A program made the translations under genes and the position numbers. This document shows positions 16,872 through 24,912 of a DNA stretch of 64,000 nucleotides, one piece after another; the first letter of the stretch is position 1; each line of letters begins with the position of its first letter. The DNA is from Halobacteriovorax vibrionivorans (GTDB lineage: Bacteria > Bdellovibrionota > Bacteriovoracia > Bacteriovoracales > Bacteriovoracaceae): NCBI RefSeq assembly GCF_003346865.1, contig NZ_QDKL01000001.1:1116001-1180000 (forward strand), in the 5' to 3' direction. The notes under the pieces were generated by a model. That model searched no databases and was not told the origin of the DNA. It saw nothing but the letters and a program-made list of their open reading frames with translations.

Positions 16872-17402
16872 CTATCTTGCAGATAATTTTATGAATTCAC
16901 TAAGGTAGTGCTTCACTAATGCATCACAATTAACTTCTTCATTCTCAAATCGCCATGTAATTTGATTAAAAGGACCAATATGAGCGCGAATTTCGTGAAG
17001 ATTTCCTGCTCCGTGGTTTTGCGATTCACTCATTCTGGCACTAAAGATGTCTTTTCCATTTGCTAAGAACCCAATTGAAATTAAATCATCAGACTTTCTA
17101 GCAAAAATAAGACGTAGTGAGTTGCGATAGATCATGAAGTCATTAATCGTATTAGCAATCTTAAAGATTTTAATCGTATTAGTGTCACCACGATATTCAT
17201 TGAATTTATGGACATAGATCTCAAAGAGATCTCTTAATTTATTCATAAAATTAACAGATGACTCTTCTAGCTGAAAAGCTGGGTTTAAATGATCATTGAA
17301 ACTTACGACACCGCTCTCATCCATATTGATCTCTTCAAGAGCGAGATTTTCGATCCATTTCGTTGATACTTCCGTGTTTCTTTCGAATTTTGTAATATCC
17401 AT
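16872..17402 (-). CDS. Hypothetical cytoplasmic protein
   Basis: A 176-residue soluble protein without signal or membrane segments. It contains a helix-rich middle (VNFMNKLRDLFEIYVHKFNEYRG) followed by a strand-rich C-terminal half (LISIGFLANGKDIFSARMSES, ITWRFENEEVNCDALVKHYL). I do not recognise it. It lies directly downstream of the 6S RNA gene on the same strand, which recalls the ssrS-ygfA arrangement of gammaproteobacteria, though the protein is not YgfA-like. Confidence 0.7.
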   Translation of the reverse strand: MDITKFERNTEVSTKWIENLALEEINMDESGVVSFNDHLNPAFQLEESSVNFMNKLRDLFEIYVHKFNEYRGDTNTIKIFKIANTINDFMIYRNSLRLIFARKSDDLISIGFLANGKDIFSARMSESQNHGAGNLHEIRAHIGPFNQITWRFENEEVNCDALVKHYLSEFIKLSAR

Positions 17403-17474
17403 AACTTAAATTCTACTAGATATTGGCGATTTGAAAAGATTTTTTTGAAATGCGTAATAATAAAGGGCATTTTG

Positions 17475-17655
17475 GAGATGTGAATGAGCTAGATGAGCGA
17501 TTTGAAAGTTTCCGCCCGTCATGTGACAGGTGGATGCAGTGATAATCACTTTAGGCTTCCCACTGATTCATGGGCCTGCTCACCGTAACCAGTGACCGCT
17601 TCCTTTCTAAGCTTTGTAGGGCGAAACAACTTTATAGATGCCCATCTAGCTCACC
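17475..17655 (-). ncRNA. ssrS: 6S RNA
   Basis: On the minus strand a TATAAT is followed about seven bases later by a transcript whose ends pair: GAGCTAGATG at the 5' end with CATCTAGCTC at the 3' end (plus-strand 17643-17652 and 17486-17495). The central part reads GGTGAGCAGGCCC, then GTGGGAAGCCTAAA, matching the conserved 6S core of E. coli (GGTGAGCATGCTC ... GAGAAGCCTTAAA). Length is about 180 bases, as expected. 6S RNA mimics an open promoter and sequesters the sigma-70 holoenzyme in stationary phase. The ends are estimated from the closing stem. Confidence 0.9.
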
Positions 17656-17660
17656 CATAA

Positions 17661-17687
17661 ATTATACCCGAAATTTGTAAACGGCAA
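17661..17687 (-). promoter_or_regulatory. Promoter of the 6S RNA gene
   Basis: On the minus strand TTGCCG (17687-17682), a short 15-base spacer and a perfect TATAAT (17666-17661). The start of the 6S RNA would be near 17655. Confidence 0.6.
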
Positions 17688-17802
17688 CAGAAATAGGCAC
17701 ATTTAAATCACCTTGACGATAGTATTTTCAGTTATTTATGAACATAAACCTAAAATATTAGGCCCTGTGAATGCGAGGTGTTAAAATAAACTTAAGAAAA
17801 GT

Positions 17803-17830
17803 TAAAGCTCTGGGCCATTTCAGCCGAAAA
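17803..17830 (+). promoter_or_regulatory. Possible FliA-type promoter of the Tad pilin gene
   Basis: TAAAGCTC (17803-17810), 12 bases, GCCGAAAA (17823-17830). It differs from the FliA consensus by one base in the -10 and one base in spacing. A hairpin CCCCA-CGTT-TGGGG (17855-17868) follows in the leader. Otherwise the stretch from 17690 to 17890 holds no gene that I can see. Confidence 0.4.
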
Positions 17831-17889
17831 GTTGAGATAGTTACTGAGTTTTGTCCCCACGTTTGGGGTTAATTGAAAGGAGTGCAACA

Positions 17890-18081
17890 ATGAAAACCTT
17901 ACTAGCGTTTCTTAAAGACGAAGAAGGTCAAACATCAACAGAGTATATCTTACTTGTTGCTGTTGCTGCGATGTTAGTTATGAAGTTTAGAGAGAAAGCT
18001 TCTCAAGGGATTGAACAGCTTACAGATGGTGTATTTGGTAATACATCTAATCTACTGCAAGATCTCCAAGGCGGTAATTAA
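17890..18081 (+). CDS. flp: Flp-type pilin, major subunit candidate
   Basis: A 63-residue class IVb prepilin: short basic leader ending in Gly before QTSTEYILL, with Glu at +5 and a hydrophobic helix after it, and a small C-terminal part. It would be cut by the TadV-like peptidase encoded nearby and assembled into the Tad pilus. The ATG at 17890 has AAGGAG eight bases upstream; an upstream ATG at 17851 falls inside the leader hairpin. A stable hairpin right after the stop could raise the level of this message over the downstream genes. Confidence 0.93.
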   Translation: MKTLLAFLKDEEGQTSTEYILLVAVAAMLVMKFREKASQGIEQLTDGVFGNTSNLLQDLQGGN

Positions 18082-18090
18082 TATATTTCC

Positions 18091-18118
18091 CCGCTCCCCA
18101 GTTTCTTCTAGGGAGCGG
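18091..18118 (+). terminator. Hairpin after flp (partial terminator or mRNA stabiliser)
   Basis: Eight-bp GC-rich stem CCGCTCCC/GGGAGCGG (18091-18098 with 18111-18118), 12-base loop, followed by a poor U-run. Such a hairpin can leave pilin message in excess over the rest of the locus. Confidence 0.6.
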
Positions 18119-18171
18119 AGGAAAATCTTTCTCACCAACTTCAAAGTCGTACTTAATGTAAAATATTAAGT

Positions 18172-18384
18172 ATGTTACGTCAGTCACAAAGCGGTCAGGC
18201 TTTAATCGAGTATATATTTATCTTAGCTTTCTTTGCGGGAATTTCTATTGCTATGGCAAGAGGGATTGGTACGTATACTACTGGCTTCTTTAAAAGTTTT
18301 GCATTTCATTTATCGCAAGAACTCTCTACTGGAGCATGCCCAAGAGGTTGCTGGCATTCACCTTTTGTAAATGGAAATGAGTAA
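18172..18384 (+). CDS. Small Flp/TadE-like prepilin
   Basis: A 70-residue protein with the prepilin cleavage pattern G-QALIE-Y (Glu at +5) near residues 8-14 followed by a hydrophobic helix. After the helix are two Cys close together (ACPRGCWH). Probably a minor pilin of the Tad system. Its start has no strong ribosome-binding site. The next gene, the prepilin peptidase, begins six bases after its stop. Confidence 0.8.
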   Translation: MLRQSQSGQALIEYIFILAFFAGISIAMARGIGTYTTGFFKSFAFHLSQELSTGACPRGCWHSPFVNGNE

Positions 18385-18390
18385 TTCGAT

Positions 18391-18897
18391 ATGCCAGTTA
18401 GTGTTTTTATTTTTCTTCTCGTTCAATTAATTTATATTTCTTATATTGATATTCAATCAAGAAAAATAGCCAATGCATGGTCAATTGGTAATATCTTTCT
18501 CTTTATTGTGTTGTTATTCTTTTTTCCAAATTCTTATAACCTAAGTGTTCAAACTTTTCTTTTTCCATTGGGGATATTTTGTGCCGGTTTTCTTCTTTTT
18601 ATTTTAAAGATAATGGGAGGGGGAGACTCGAAATATTTAGCAAGTTTGTTTCTTATTATTCCTGTTGAAATTCAAGAACAAGCATTCATCTCTTTGGCCG
18701 TTGTTACAGTGATTGTGGGGCTATCCGTATTTATTACTAATATACTCAAGAATTGGGATTTTATAGTAAAGGCTTTCAAAGAAGGTAACCTGTTTCAGAT
18801 AAAACGTATATTTGGGAAGAAATTTGCATTTGCTCCTGTTATACTAGTTTCATGGATTTTTCTAGGATGGAAAATAAAAGAACTCATTTACTTCTAA
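18391..18897 (+). CDS. Prepilin peptidase (TadV/CpaA-like, A24 family)
   Basis: A 168-residue polytopic membrane protein with the two catalytic aspartates of A24A peptidases: one in ISYIDIQSRKIAN (residue about 19) and one in the GGGDSKY motif (residue about 78). It lacks the N-methylase domain of PilD, as usual for Tad systems. It should cleave the five prepilin-like proteins encoded around it. Its 3' end overlaps the next gene by about 30 bases. Confidence 0.9.
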   Translation: MPVSVFIFLLVQLIYISYIDIQSRKIANAWSIGNIFLFIVLLFFFPNSYNLSVQTFLFPLGIFCAGFLLFILKIMGGGDSKYLASLFLIIPVEIQEQAFISLAVVTVIVGLSVFITNILKNWDFIVKAFKEGNLFQIKRIFGKKFAFAPVILVSWIFLGWKIKELIYF

Positions 18898-19175
18898 ATA
18901 AGAAGGGGCAATCAACAGTAGAGTATATTCTGCTCTTTGTTGTCGTCACGACTTTTGCCATGACAATATTTAAAAGTGATGCCTTTCAGGACATGATTGG
19001 TGAAGGTATGTTTGGGACACTTGCAAGATCAATGGAGTACTCTGCTCGTTATGGAACGAAGGGAACTGTAGATGGTTATGGAAGTAATTACTCAAATCCA
19101 AGACACCCATTATATTATAATGAAGCAAAAGGGCAGACGCATTTCTTCTCACCAAGAGAGCCTTATAATGAATAA
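18867..19175 (+). CDS. Flp-like prepilin with longer C-terminus
   Basis: About 102 residues from the ATG at 18867 (an ATG five codons earlier is also in frame). Pattern KKG-QSTVEYILLF with Glu at +5 and a hydrophobic helix, then a polar C-terminal part rich in Gly, Tyr and Asn (GTKGTVDGYGSNYSNPRH). Likely a minor Tad pilin. Both ends overlap the neighbours, indicating coupled translation. Confidence 0.8.
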   Translation: MENKRTHLLLNKKGQSTVEYILLFVVVTTFAMTIFKSDAFQDMIGEGMFGTLARSMEYSARYGTKGTVDGYGSNYSNPRHPLYYNEAKGQTHFFSPREPYNE

Positions 19176-19689
19176 TTTATCAAAGAATAATAAAGGTCAG
19201 TCGACGATTGAATTCTTATCGACATTCACTTTTGTGATCGCCTTCTTCTTTGTGTTTGCTAAAATTGGCCTAAACTTTACGCATTCTTATTTACTACAAT
19301 ATGCAAATTTTATGGCCTCTCGTGCATACCTTGTTGCAGATAATAAGATACCTGGTGATAGCTTAGCACGCTCAAAGGCAAACCAGGTTTTTCAATCTTA
19401 TAATGTTGTTAATTGTGGTCCTGACTGTGCTTTAAAGTTCAACTCTAAACAAACAACAGACTGGTTTTTAACAGGTACTTACTTAGATTATAAAACAAAG
19501 TTTTCTCTAATGAAGGTTTTAACTGGTGATATCGATATGAGCTTTCGTATTGAATCATTTTTGGGAAAAGAGCCCACCATTAGAGAATGCCTAGTGCGTG
19601 TTTGTCAGTCGTTTTCGGAAGTTACGACAGCAAGTGGCGCTGGAAATTGTTCAAGTACACTGACAACAATTTACGATAATGGATGTTAA
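19168..19689 (+). CDS. TadE-like pseudopilin
   Basis: About 173 residues from ATG 19168, which overlaps the stop of the preceding gene (ATGAATAA). N-terminal NNKG-QSTIEFLSTF, with Glu at +5, then a long hydrophobic helix and a periplasmic domain with five Cys, including a VNCGPDC pair and one Cys at the C-terminal end. The size and pattern fit TadE-like minor pilins of the Tad apparatus. The longer in-frame extension upstream lies within the previous gene. Confidence 0.82.
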   Translation: MNNLSKNNKGQSTIEFLSTFTFVIAFFFVFAKIGLNFTHSYLLQYANFMASRAYLVADNKIPGDSLARSKANQVFQSYNVVNCGPDCALKFNSKQTTDWFLTGTYLDYKTKFSLMKVLTGDIDMSFRIESFLGKEPTIRECLVRVCQSFSEVTTASGAGNCSSTLTTIYDNGC

Positions 19690-20205
19690 TTGAAGAAGAA
19701 TAGTTACAAAGACATATTCAACAATGAAGAAGGTCAGGCATTATTTGAGGCCATGATATTCATTCCTATCCTTCTCTACCTAGTTGTAATGATGATCACA
19801 ATCGGTAACTCCATTAACACTGCAATTAATCACAATAAAGCAGCTCGTACTTATACTTTCTATATTATGCGAGGAAATTCTGATGCATCCGGAAATTTCG
19901 ATATTAATCGACTAAATGGAACATTAAGTGAACTTGGTAACTTTATGATTGGTTGGAGTGATGAAATGGGTGGCGCTGGTGGAGAAAGTCCGATAGCTCC
20001 TACTTTTCAAATCCCAACACTGCCATGGGCCCCAGCAGCTGAGGAAAATTGTCAAGATAGAGGTGATCCAGAGGATACGACATGTATAAAAGTGTTCACT
20101 TTATTTGGTGTTTGCGGAGAAACATTTAATAAAACAGGTGATGTTTTATTTAGAAATACAGATCCTGGTATTGCCACACTAAATTCGTCGTGTAATTTCA
20201 AGTAG
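19690..20205 (+). CDS. TadE/TadF-like pseudopilin
   Basis: A 171-residue protein starting at TTG directly after the previous stop. N-terminal NNEEG-QALFEAMIFI (Glu at +5) and a hydrophobic helix, then a polar domain with four Cys near the C-terminus (NCQDRGDPEDTTC, GVCGE, SSCNFK). TadE/TadF-type minor pilin. The 103 bases that follow hold an inverted repeat GCCAA/TTGGC near 20224-20242 and no gene. Confidence 0.82.
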   Translation: MKKNSYKDIFNNEEGQALFEAMIFIPILLYLVVMMITIGNSINTAINHNKAARTYTFYIMRGNSDASGNFDINRLNGTLSELGNFMIGWSDEMGGAGGESPIAPTFQIPTLPWAPAAEENCQDRGDPEDTTCIKVFTLFGVCGETFNKTGDVLFRNTDPGIATLNSSCNFK

Positions 20206-20308
20206 AATTACCTCACTTGAAGTAGCCAAAAATGCCTCTTGGCCACCAACTCCTTGTTTTTTGATAAAATATTAACTGATTACTTAACTAAGTAAAGCAG
20301 GATGTTTT

Positions 20309-21124
20309 ATGAATACAAGAGCTTTTACCCTGGCCCTAGTTATTGCAATGGTCGCAATGTTTATGGTCCATACATATATTGAAGACCAGCAGTCAGCGCT
20401 AATTAAAAAGTACGGAACAATGAGTTCTGTTCTCGTTGCAAAAGAAGATATTCGAGAGTTCGATCTACTAGATGAAACGAAGGTTTCGATTGTAACTGTT
20501 CCTCAGAAGTTCTTAGCACCCGGAAGTTTTAAAACAGTTAAAGAAATTGAAAATACAATTGCCACTGTTCCTATTTTAAAAGGGGAGCAAATCACAAAAC
20601 CTCGTGTAACTTATCCAGGAGAGAGTACTGGACTTTCTAGAGAAGTTACTGTTGGTATGAGGGCCATCGCATTCCAAGTTGATGAAAGAAGTTCTGTAGG
20701 AAAACTTATTCGTCCAGGTGATCGTGTCGATGTACTTGCACCGATGGATTACACTGGTGGAGCGAGAATGGATCGTCAAAAAATTGTAACGATTCTACAA
20801 GATGTAAGAGTTCTATCAACAGGTAAAAGTGTATCTAATAATATTCCACTCATTGGTGTAAAGACGGCCGATGTCGTTCGAAAAATGAAGCTTAATACTT
20901 ATTCAAATTATACAACAGTAACGCTTGAATTAAGTCCATTCCAAGCACAAAAGCTAACACACCTTTATCTCTTCCAATCAAATAAACCGATCTTAACTTT
21001 AAGAAATATTAATGATGGAGAGAAACAACTAATTGAAGGAACAAGGCTATACGATATTTTATCAGATGCAGATCGTAACGAGGCAAGAGCTTACTTTAAT
21101 GAAAAGTATAAGAAGAAAAATTAA
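20309..21124 (+). CDS. cpaB: Flp pilus assembly protein CpaB/RcpC
   Basis: A 271-residue protein with an N-terminal membrane anchor and the SAF/CpaB layout: VLVAKEDIREFDLLDETKV (SAF domain), PILKGEQITKPRV, then the RcpC-CpaB domain with VGMRAIAFQVDERSSVGKLIRPGDRVDVLAP. It is periplasmic and works with the secretin. Preceded by AGCAGGATGTTTT; its stop overlaps the start of cpaC. Confidence 0.92.
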   Translation: MNTRAFTLALVIAMVAMFMVHTYIEDQQSALIKKYGTMSSVLVAKEDIREFDLLDETKVSIVTVPQKFLAPGSFKTVKEIENTIATVPILKGEQITKPRVTYPGESTGLSREVTVGMRAIAFQVDERSSVGKLIRPGDRVDVLAPMDYTGGARMDRQKIVTILQDVRVLSTGKSVSNNIPLIGVKTADVVRKMKLNTYSNYTTVTLELSPFQAQKLTHLYLFQSNKPILTLRNINDGEKQLIEGTRLYDILSDADRNEARAYFNEKYKKKN

Positions 21125-22650
21125 TGTATATATTTAAAATCTTAATCATATTCTCAATGACTTTTATGAGTTTTGCGCAGCAAAGCTCTTCAGGTATTGG
21201 TGTACAAGAAGAAAAAGTCGAAGTTGTTCTGGGTATTGATAAAGTACTTCCAATAGACTTTCGTATTACTTCAAGAAGTGTTCAAGTTGCAAATCAAAGA
21301 ATCTTAAAAGTACAACCTGTAAATACAGCAGCAGGAACTAGTGAGCTTGTTTTAAAAGGTGAAGCCCCTGGTATTACTTCCGTGACAGTTCGAGATCGCC
21401 TTGGTGCTATCAAAAAGAGATACCTTGTTACGGTAACAGCAACAGAAAAGTCAAAACTTATCTCTGAAATTAAAGAGCAATTAGGGCCAATTGAAGGGCT
21501 TGAAATTAACCTTCGTGGTGGAAAAGTCTTTGTTGAAGGAAAGATCATTGTTCCAGGTGATATTGGTCGAATTGTAAAAGTATTAGAAGATTACCCTGAT
21601 GTGAAAAACTTAGTTGAAGTTTCACCTCAAACCTATTTGATTATTTCTCGAGAAATGCAAGAAGGATTACGTCGTAATAATTTAAAAGATGTAACAGTTA
21701 GGTTTTTTAATAACTCTTATCTACTTGAAGGGATTGTAAATTCAGAAGAAGAAAGTGCTCTTGCAGTGAAAATTGCGGCCACTTATTTACCGGATCGTAT
21801 CGAGAGTTTAGCAAGACGTACTGACTCGGTTCAACAGTTGGGTCGTGATGAAATTATTAAAAACTTTCTTGCAATTAATAGAAAACCACAACCACCTCAG
21901 CCTTCAAAGCTTATTAAGATTACAGCTCAATTCGTCGAGTTGTCTAAAGATTATAATCGAGTCTTTGGCTTTAAGTGGAATCCAAGCGTTGGAACCACTG
22001 GTGGTCAGATTATTTTTGGCCGTGGTGAAAACGGGGGAACAATTACAACTTCTTCAAGTGGAAACTTCGGTGGAACAATAAATCAATTATTTCCTAAGCT
22101 AAGTTCTGCTAAGGCCGCTGGATATGCACGTATTGTTCAATCTGGAATGGTGATTACAAAAGATGGTGAAAAAGCCAAGCTCTCTAAAGGTTCAGAAAGA
22201 AATGTTGCGGTAGGTACTGGAGAGTTTCAACAGGCAAAAGTAATTGAAGCTGGCTTTAACTTAGACGTAACACCAAAGATTCTTCAAGAAGAGAAGATCA
22301 ATCTCGATATTGTCCTAGGTGTTTCTTCTTCACAAGGTGCAGATAAACAAACAAATTCATTAGATACAAAGTTAATTGTTAAATCAAGAGAGTCAGCTGT
22401 TGTAGGTGGTATTTCCATTAATAAGACAGCAACAGAATACGATAAAGATCCTCCAGATGGTGTTTCAAGTACTCAGAGTGATGACTCTGACTCATCAGTT
22501 CAGACATTTTCATTATTCTCATTTGTCCGTTCAAAAGATGTTTCAAAGTCAAAGGAACAATTTGTTGTTTTTATTACTCCTGAGATTATTGAAAGTGCAT
22601 CAACTGGAACTGAGGATATAAAAAGAAAGTTTAGAAAGAGGGGGCCATAA
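21124..22650 (+). CDS. cpaC: Tad secretin CpaC/RcpA
   Basis: A 508-residue exported protein with a signal peptide ending near SFAQQ. N-terminal pilus-formation domain (DKVLPIDFRITSRSVQVANQ), a BON-like stretch around residues 110-155, and a C-terminal secretin domain with VAVGTGEFQQAKVIEAGFNLDVTPKIL and SAVVGGISIN. It forms the outer-membrane pore of the Tad pilus. Start and stop overlap both neighbours, so cpaB-cpaC-tadZA is one operon. Confidence 0.93.
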   Translation: MYIFKILIIFSMTFMSFAQQSSSGIGVQEEKVEVVLGIDKVLPIDFRITSRSVQVANQRILKVQPVNTAAGTSELVLKGEAPGITSVTVRDRLGAIKKRYLVTVTATEKSKLISEIKEQLGPIEGLEINLRGGKVFVEGKIIVPGDIGRIVKVLEDYPDVKNLVEVSPQTYLIISREMQEGLRRNNLKDVTVRFFNNSYLLEGIVNSEEESALAVKIAATYLPDRIESLARRTDSVQQLGRDEIIKNFLAINRKPQPPQPSKLIKITAQFVELSKDYNRVFGFKWNPSVGTTGGQIIFGRGENGGTITTSSSGNFGGTINQLFPKLSSAKAAGYARIVQSGMVITKDGEKAKLSKGSERNVAVGTGEFQQAKVIEAGFNLDVTPKILQEEKINLDIVLGVSSSQGADKQTNSLDTKLIVKSRESAVVGGISINKTATEYDKDPPDGVSSTQSDDSDSSVQTFSLFSFVRSKDVSKSKEQFVVFITPEIIESASTGTEDIKRKFRKRGP

Positions 22651-24896
22651 TGGCCGAAGGTCATATTATAGCAGTTATTGGTGGTAAAGGCGGTGTCGGT
22701 AAGTCACAGGTCGCCACGAATTTAGCATTTGCTTTTAGTGGTGAAAAACGCTCAAAAACACTTTTATTGGACTTCGATCAAAAGGCCAGTGGAGATTTAA
22801 ATCTTCTAACTGGAATAAAGACTAATAAGAACTTAAAAGATCTTTTCAGTTTTAATGGGAATATCGATCCTCGCTCCTTCCAACCATTCGTTAATATGCA
22901 TCCAAGTGGTGTTCATTATATTGGTTTGCCAAATGATCCCGTTGCAACCGAAGGGATGAGTGTTGATAACGCTGGTAAGGTGTTAAAAGCTGCAAAAAAT
23001 ATGTATCCCACTACGATAATTGATGTGGGAACTGAGATTAATGATTTAACAGCTAAAGCTTTAGAGCACGCTACAATGATCCTTGTGGTTATTACACCGG
23101 ATCTTTTAGCACTTAATCAAACAAAGCGCATGGTTTCAGAACTGATTACCATGATGTTTCCAAAAGAGATGATTCATTTTGTCTTTAATCAGGCACAAAA
23201 AGGTCATCCAGTCTCTGCTGATGTTGCAGGTAAGTCTGTGGGAAGGCCAGTATTAGCTCAAGTTCCAAAAGATGATCAAACTTGTGCAATGGCCTTAAAT
23301 CAAAAGAAGCCAATCATGCTGGCAGCAAAGAATAGTGCTTTTGCAAAAGGTATTATCGAGTTAACTCGTACTATTAATGGTAAGGGAATTCTCAATCAGC
23401 TTGCTAAGCTAAATAAACCATCGGGTGTGGGTGTAAAGAAAGAGCGTTCAGCAACTGGTGCAGAGGCCAATTCATGGAGAGATTTAAAACTTCGAATTCA
23501 TAAGGCCCTTGTCGAAGAGATGGATCTCTCAAAAGATGATGATAACGATCCTAAAGCTAAAATTATTCTAAAAGAAAAAACAAAGAAGATTGTTATTGAG
23601 CTTCTTGGCAAAGAAGATACAAAGGGAATTGTTAATAATCGCGATGAAATGAATAGTATTGTTAAGGAGATTTTGGATGAGGCCCTAGGTCTTGGTCCTT
23701 TAGAGGATCTCCTTGCTGACCCACTTATTTCTGAGATTATGGTAGTTGGCCCTAGTAAAATTTATTATGAAGAAGATGGGAAGGTTAAGCTTTCAAAAGT
23801 GACCTTTTCCAATGATAGACAAGTTCTAAATGTAATTGAAAGAATCGTAGCACCTATTGGTCGTCGTATTGATGAGAAGACTCCATATGTTGATGCTCGA
23901 TTACATGATGGTTCAAGGGTTCACGCTATCATCCCTCCCTCTGCCATTGATGGGTGTTGTATTACAATTCGTAAATTCCCTGAAGAAAGGCTAACTCATA
24001 AGCACCTTGTGCAATACGGGTCGATTACTCAGAACATGGCCGACTTTATGAGAATTGCCGTTGAAGGGCATAAGAATATTATTGTCTCTGGTGGTACCGG
24101 TTCTGGTAAGACGACACTTGTAAATGTTTTAGGAAGTTTTATTCAAGCAAACGAGCGTATTATTACTTGTGAGGACTCTGCCGAGCTTAGTTTTCCTCAA
24201 GAGCACGTTGTTCGACTTGAAACAAGACCTCCGTCACTTGAAGGTGATGGTGAAATTGATATTCGCTGTCTCGTTAAGCAGTGTCTGAGAATGCGTCCCG
24301 AAAGAATTGTCGTTGGTGAGTGTCGTGGTGGTGAAACTCTTGATATGTTACAGGCCATGGGGACAGGTCACGATGGTTCGCTTACAACGGTTCACTCGAA
24401 TAATCCAAGAGAGTGTATTGGAAGAATTGAAACCCTTGTTCAATACGCAGGAGCAGGACTTACGCCAAAGGCCATTCGCGATATGATTGCTAATGCAGTT
24501 CACCTTATTATTCAGGCATCAAGACTTGATGATGGTTCAAGAAAGATTACCCATATTACAGAAATTGGAGGAATCCAAGGTGATGTCGTAACACTACAAG
24601 ATATTTTCTTATTTCAACAAAAAGATATTGATAAGAATGGGAAGATTATTGGATCCCATCAAGCAACAGGATTTATTCCTAAGTTTATCGAAACACTAGA
24701 AAGACAAGGTTATAATATCCCACGAGGTTTATTTTCTAATACTCCTGGTGGAGGAGCGCCAGGACAAAAGCCGGCAGCACCGCCAAAGGCCCCTGGGAAT
24801 CGTCCACCACAAAAGGGACAAAAGCCAGGGCAAAGACCACCACAAGGTAAACCACAACAGCGTCCAGGTGTCCCACCGGTGAAGAAGAAAGCTTAA
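22650..24896 (+). CDS. TadZ(CpaE)-TadA(CpaF) fusion: MinD-like ATPase joined to secretion ATPase
   Basis: A 748-residue protein with two ATPase modules. Residues 1 to about 250 are MinD/ParA-like, with the deviant Walker A KGGVGKS at 13-19 and LLLDFDQKASGDLN; this matches TadZ/CpaE without its receiver domain. A linker leads to a CpaF-type domain from about 275, with Walker A GGTGSGKTT near 481-489, MRPERIVVGECRGGE and MGTGHDGSLTTVHSN (His box). The tail (from about 700) is rich in Pro, Gln, Gly and Lys. TadA powers pilus assembly and TadZ places it at a cell site. These are normally two genes. Confidence 0.93.
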   Translation: MAEGHIIAVIGGKGGVGKSQVATNLAFAFSGEKRSKTLLLDFDQKASGDLNLLTGIKTNKNLKDLFSFNGNIDPRSFQPFVNMHPSGVHYIGLPNDPVATEGMSVDNAGKVLKAAKNMYPTTIIDVGTEINDLTAKALEHATMILVVITPDLLALNQTKRMVSELITMMFPKEMIHFVFNQAQKGHPVSADVAGKSVGRPVLAQVPKDDQTCAMALNQKKPIMLAAKNSAFAKGIIELTRTINGKGILNQLAKLNKPSGVGVKKERSATGAEANSWRDLKLRIHKALVEEMDLSKDDDNDPKAKIILKEKTKKIVIELLGKEDTKGIVNNRDEMNSIVKEILDEALGLGPLEDLLADPLISEIMVVGPSKIYYEEDGKVKLSKVTFSNDRQVLNVIERIVAPIGRRIDEKTPYVDARLHDGSRVHAIIPPSAIDGCCITIRKFPEERLTHKHLVQYGSITQNMADFMRIAVEGHKNIIVSGGTGSGKTTLVNVLGSFIQANERIITCEDSAELSFPQEHVVRLETRPPSLEGDGEIDIRCLVKQCLRMRPERIVVGECRGGETLDMLQAMGTGHDGSLTTVHSNNPRECIGRIETLVQYAGAGLTPKAIRDMIANAVHLIIQASRLDDGSRKITHITEIGGIQGDVVTLQDIFLFQQKDIDKNGKIIGSHQATGFIPKFIETLERQGYNIPRGLFSNTPGGGAPGQKPAAPPKAPGNRPPQKGQKPGQRPPQGKPQQRPGVPPVKKKA

Positions 24897-24912
24897 GGTA
24901 GAGGTTTAAACA

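Noticed and set aside
17403..17690. RNase P RNA or tmRNA in this gene-free stretch
   Set aside because: No GGAGGAAAGTCC-type or tRNA-like ends; the closing stem and GGTGAGCA core fit 6S RNA instead.
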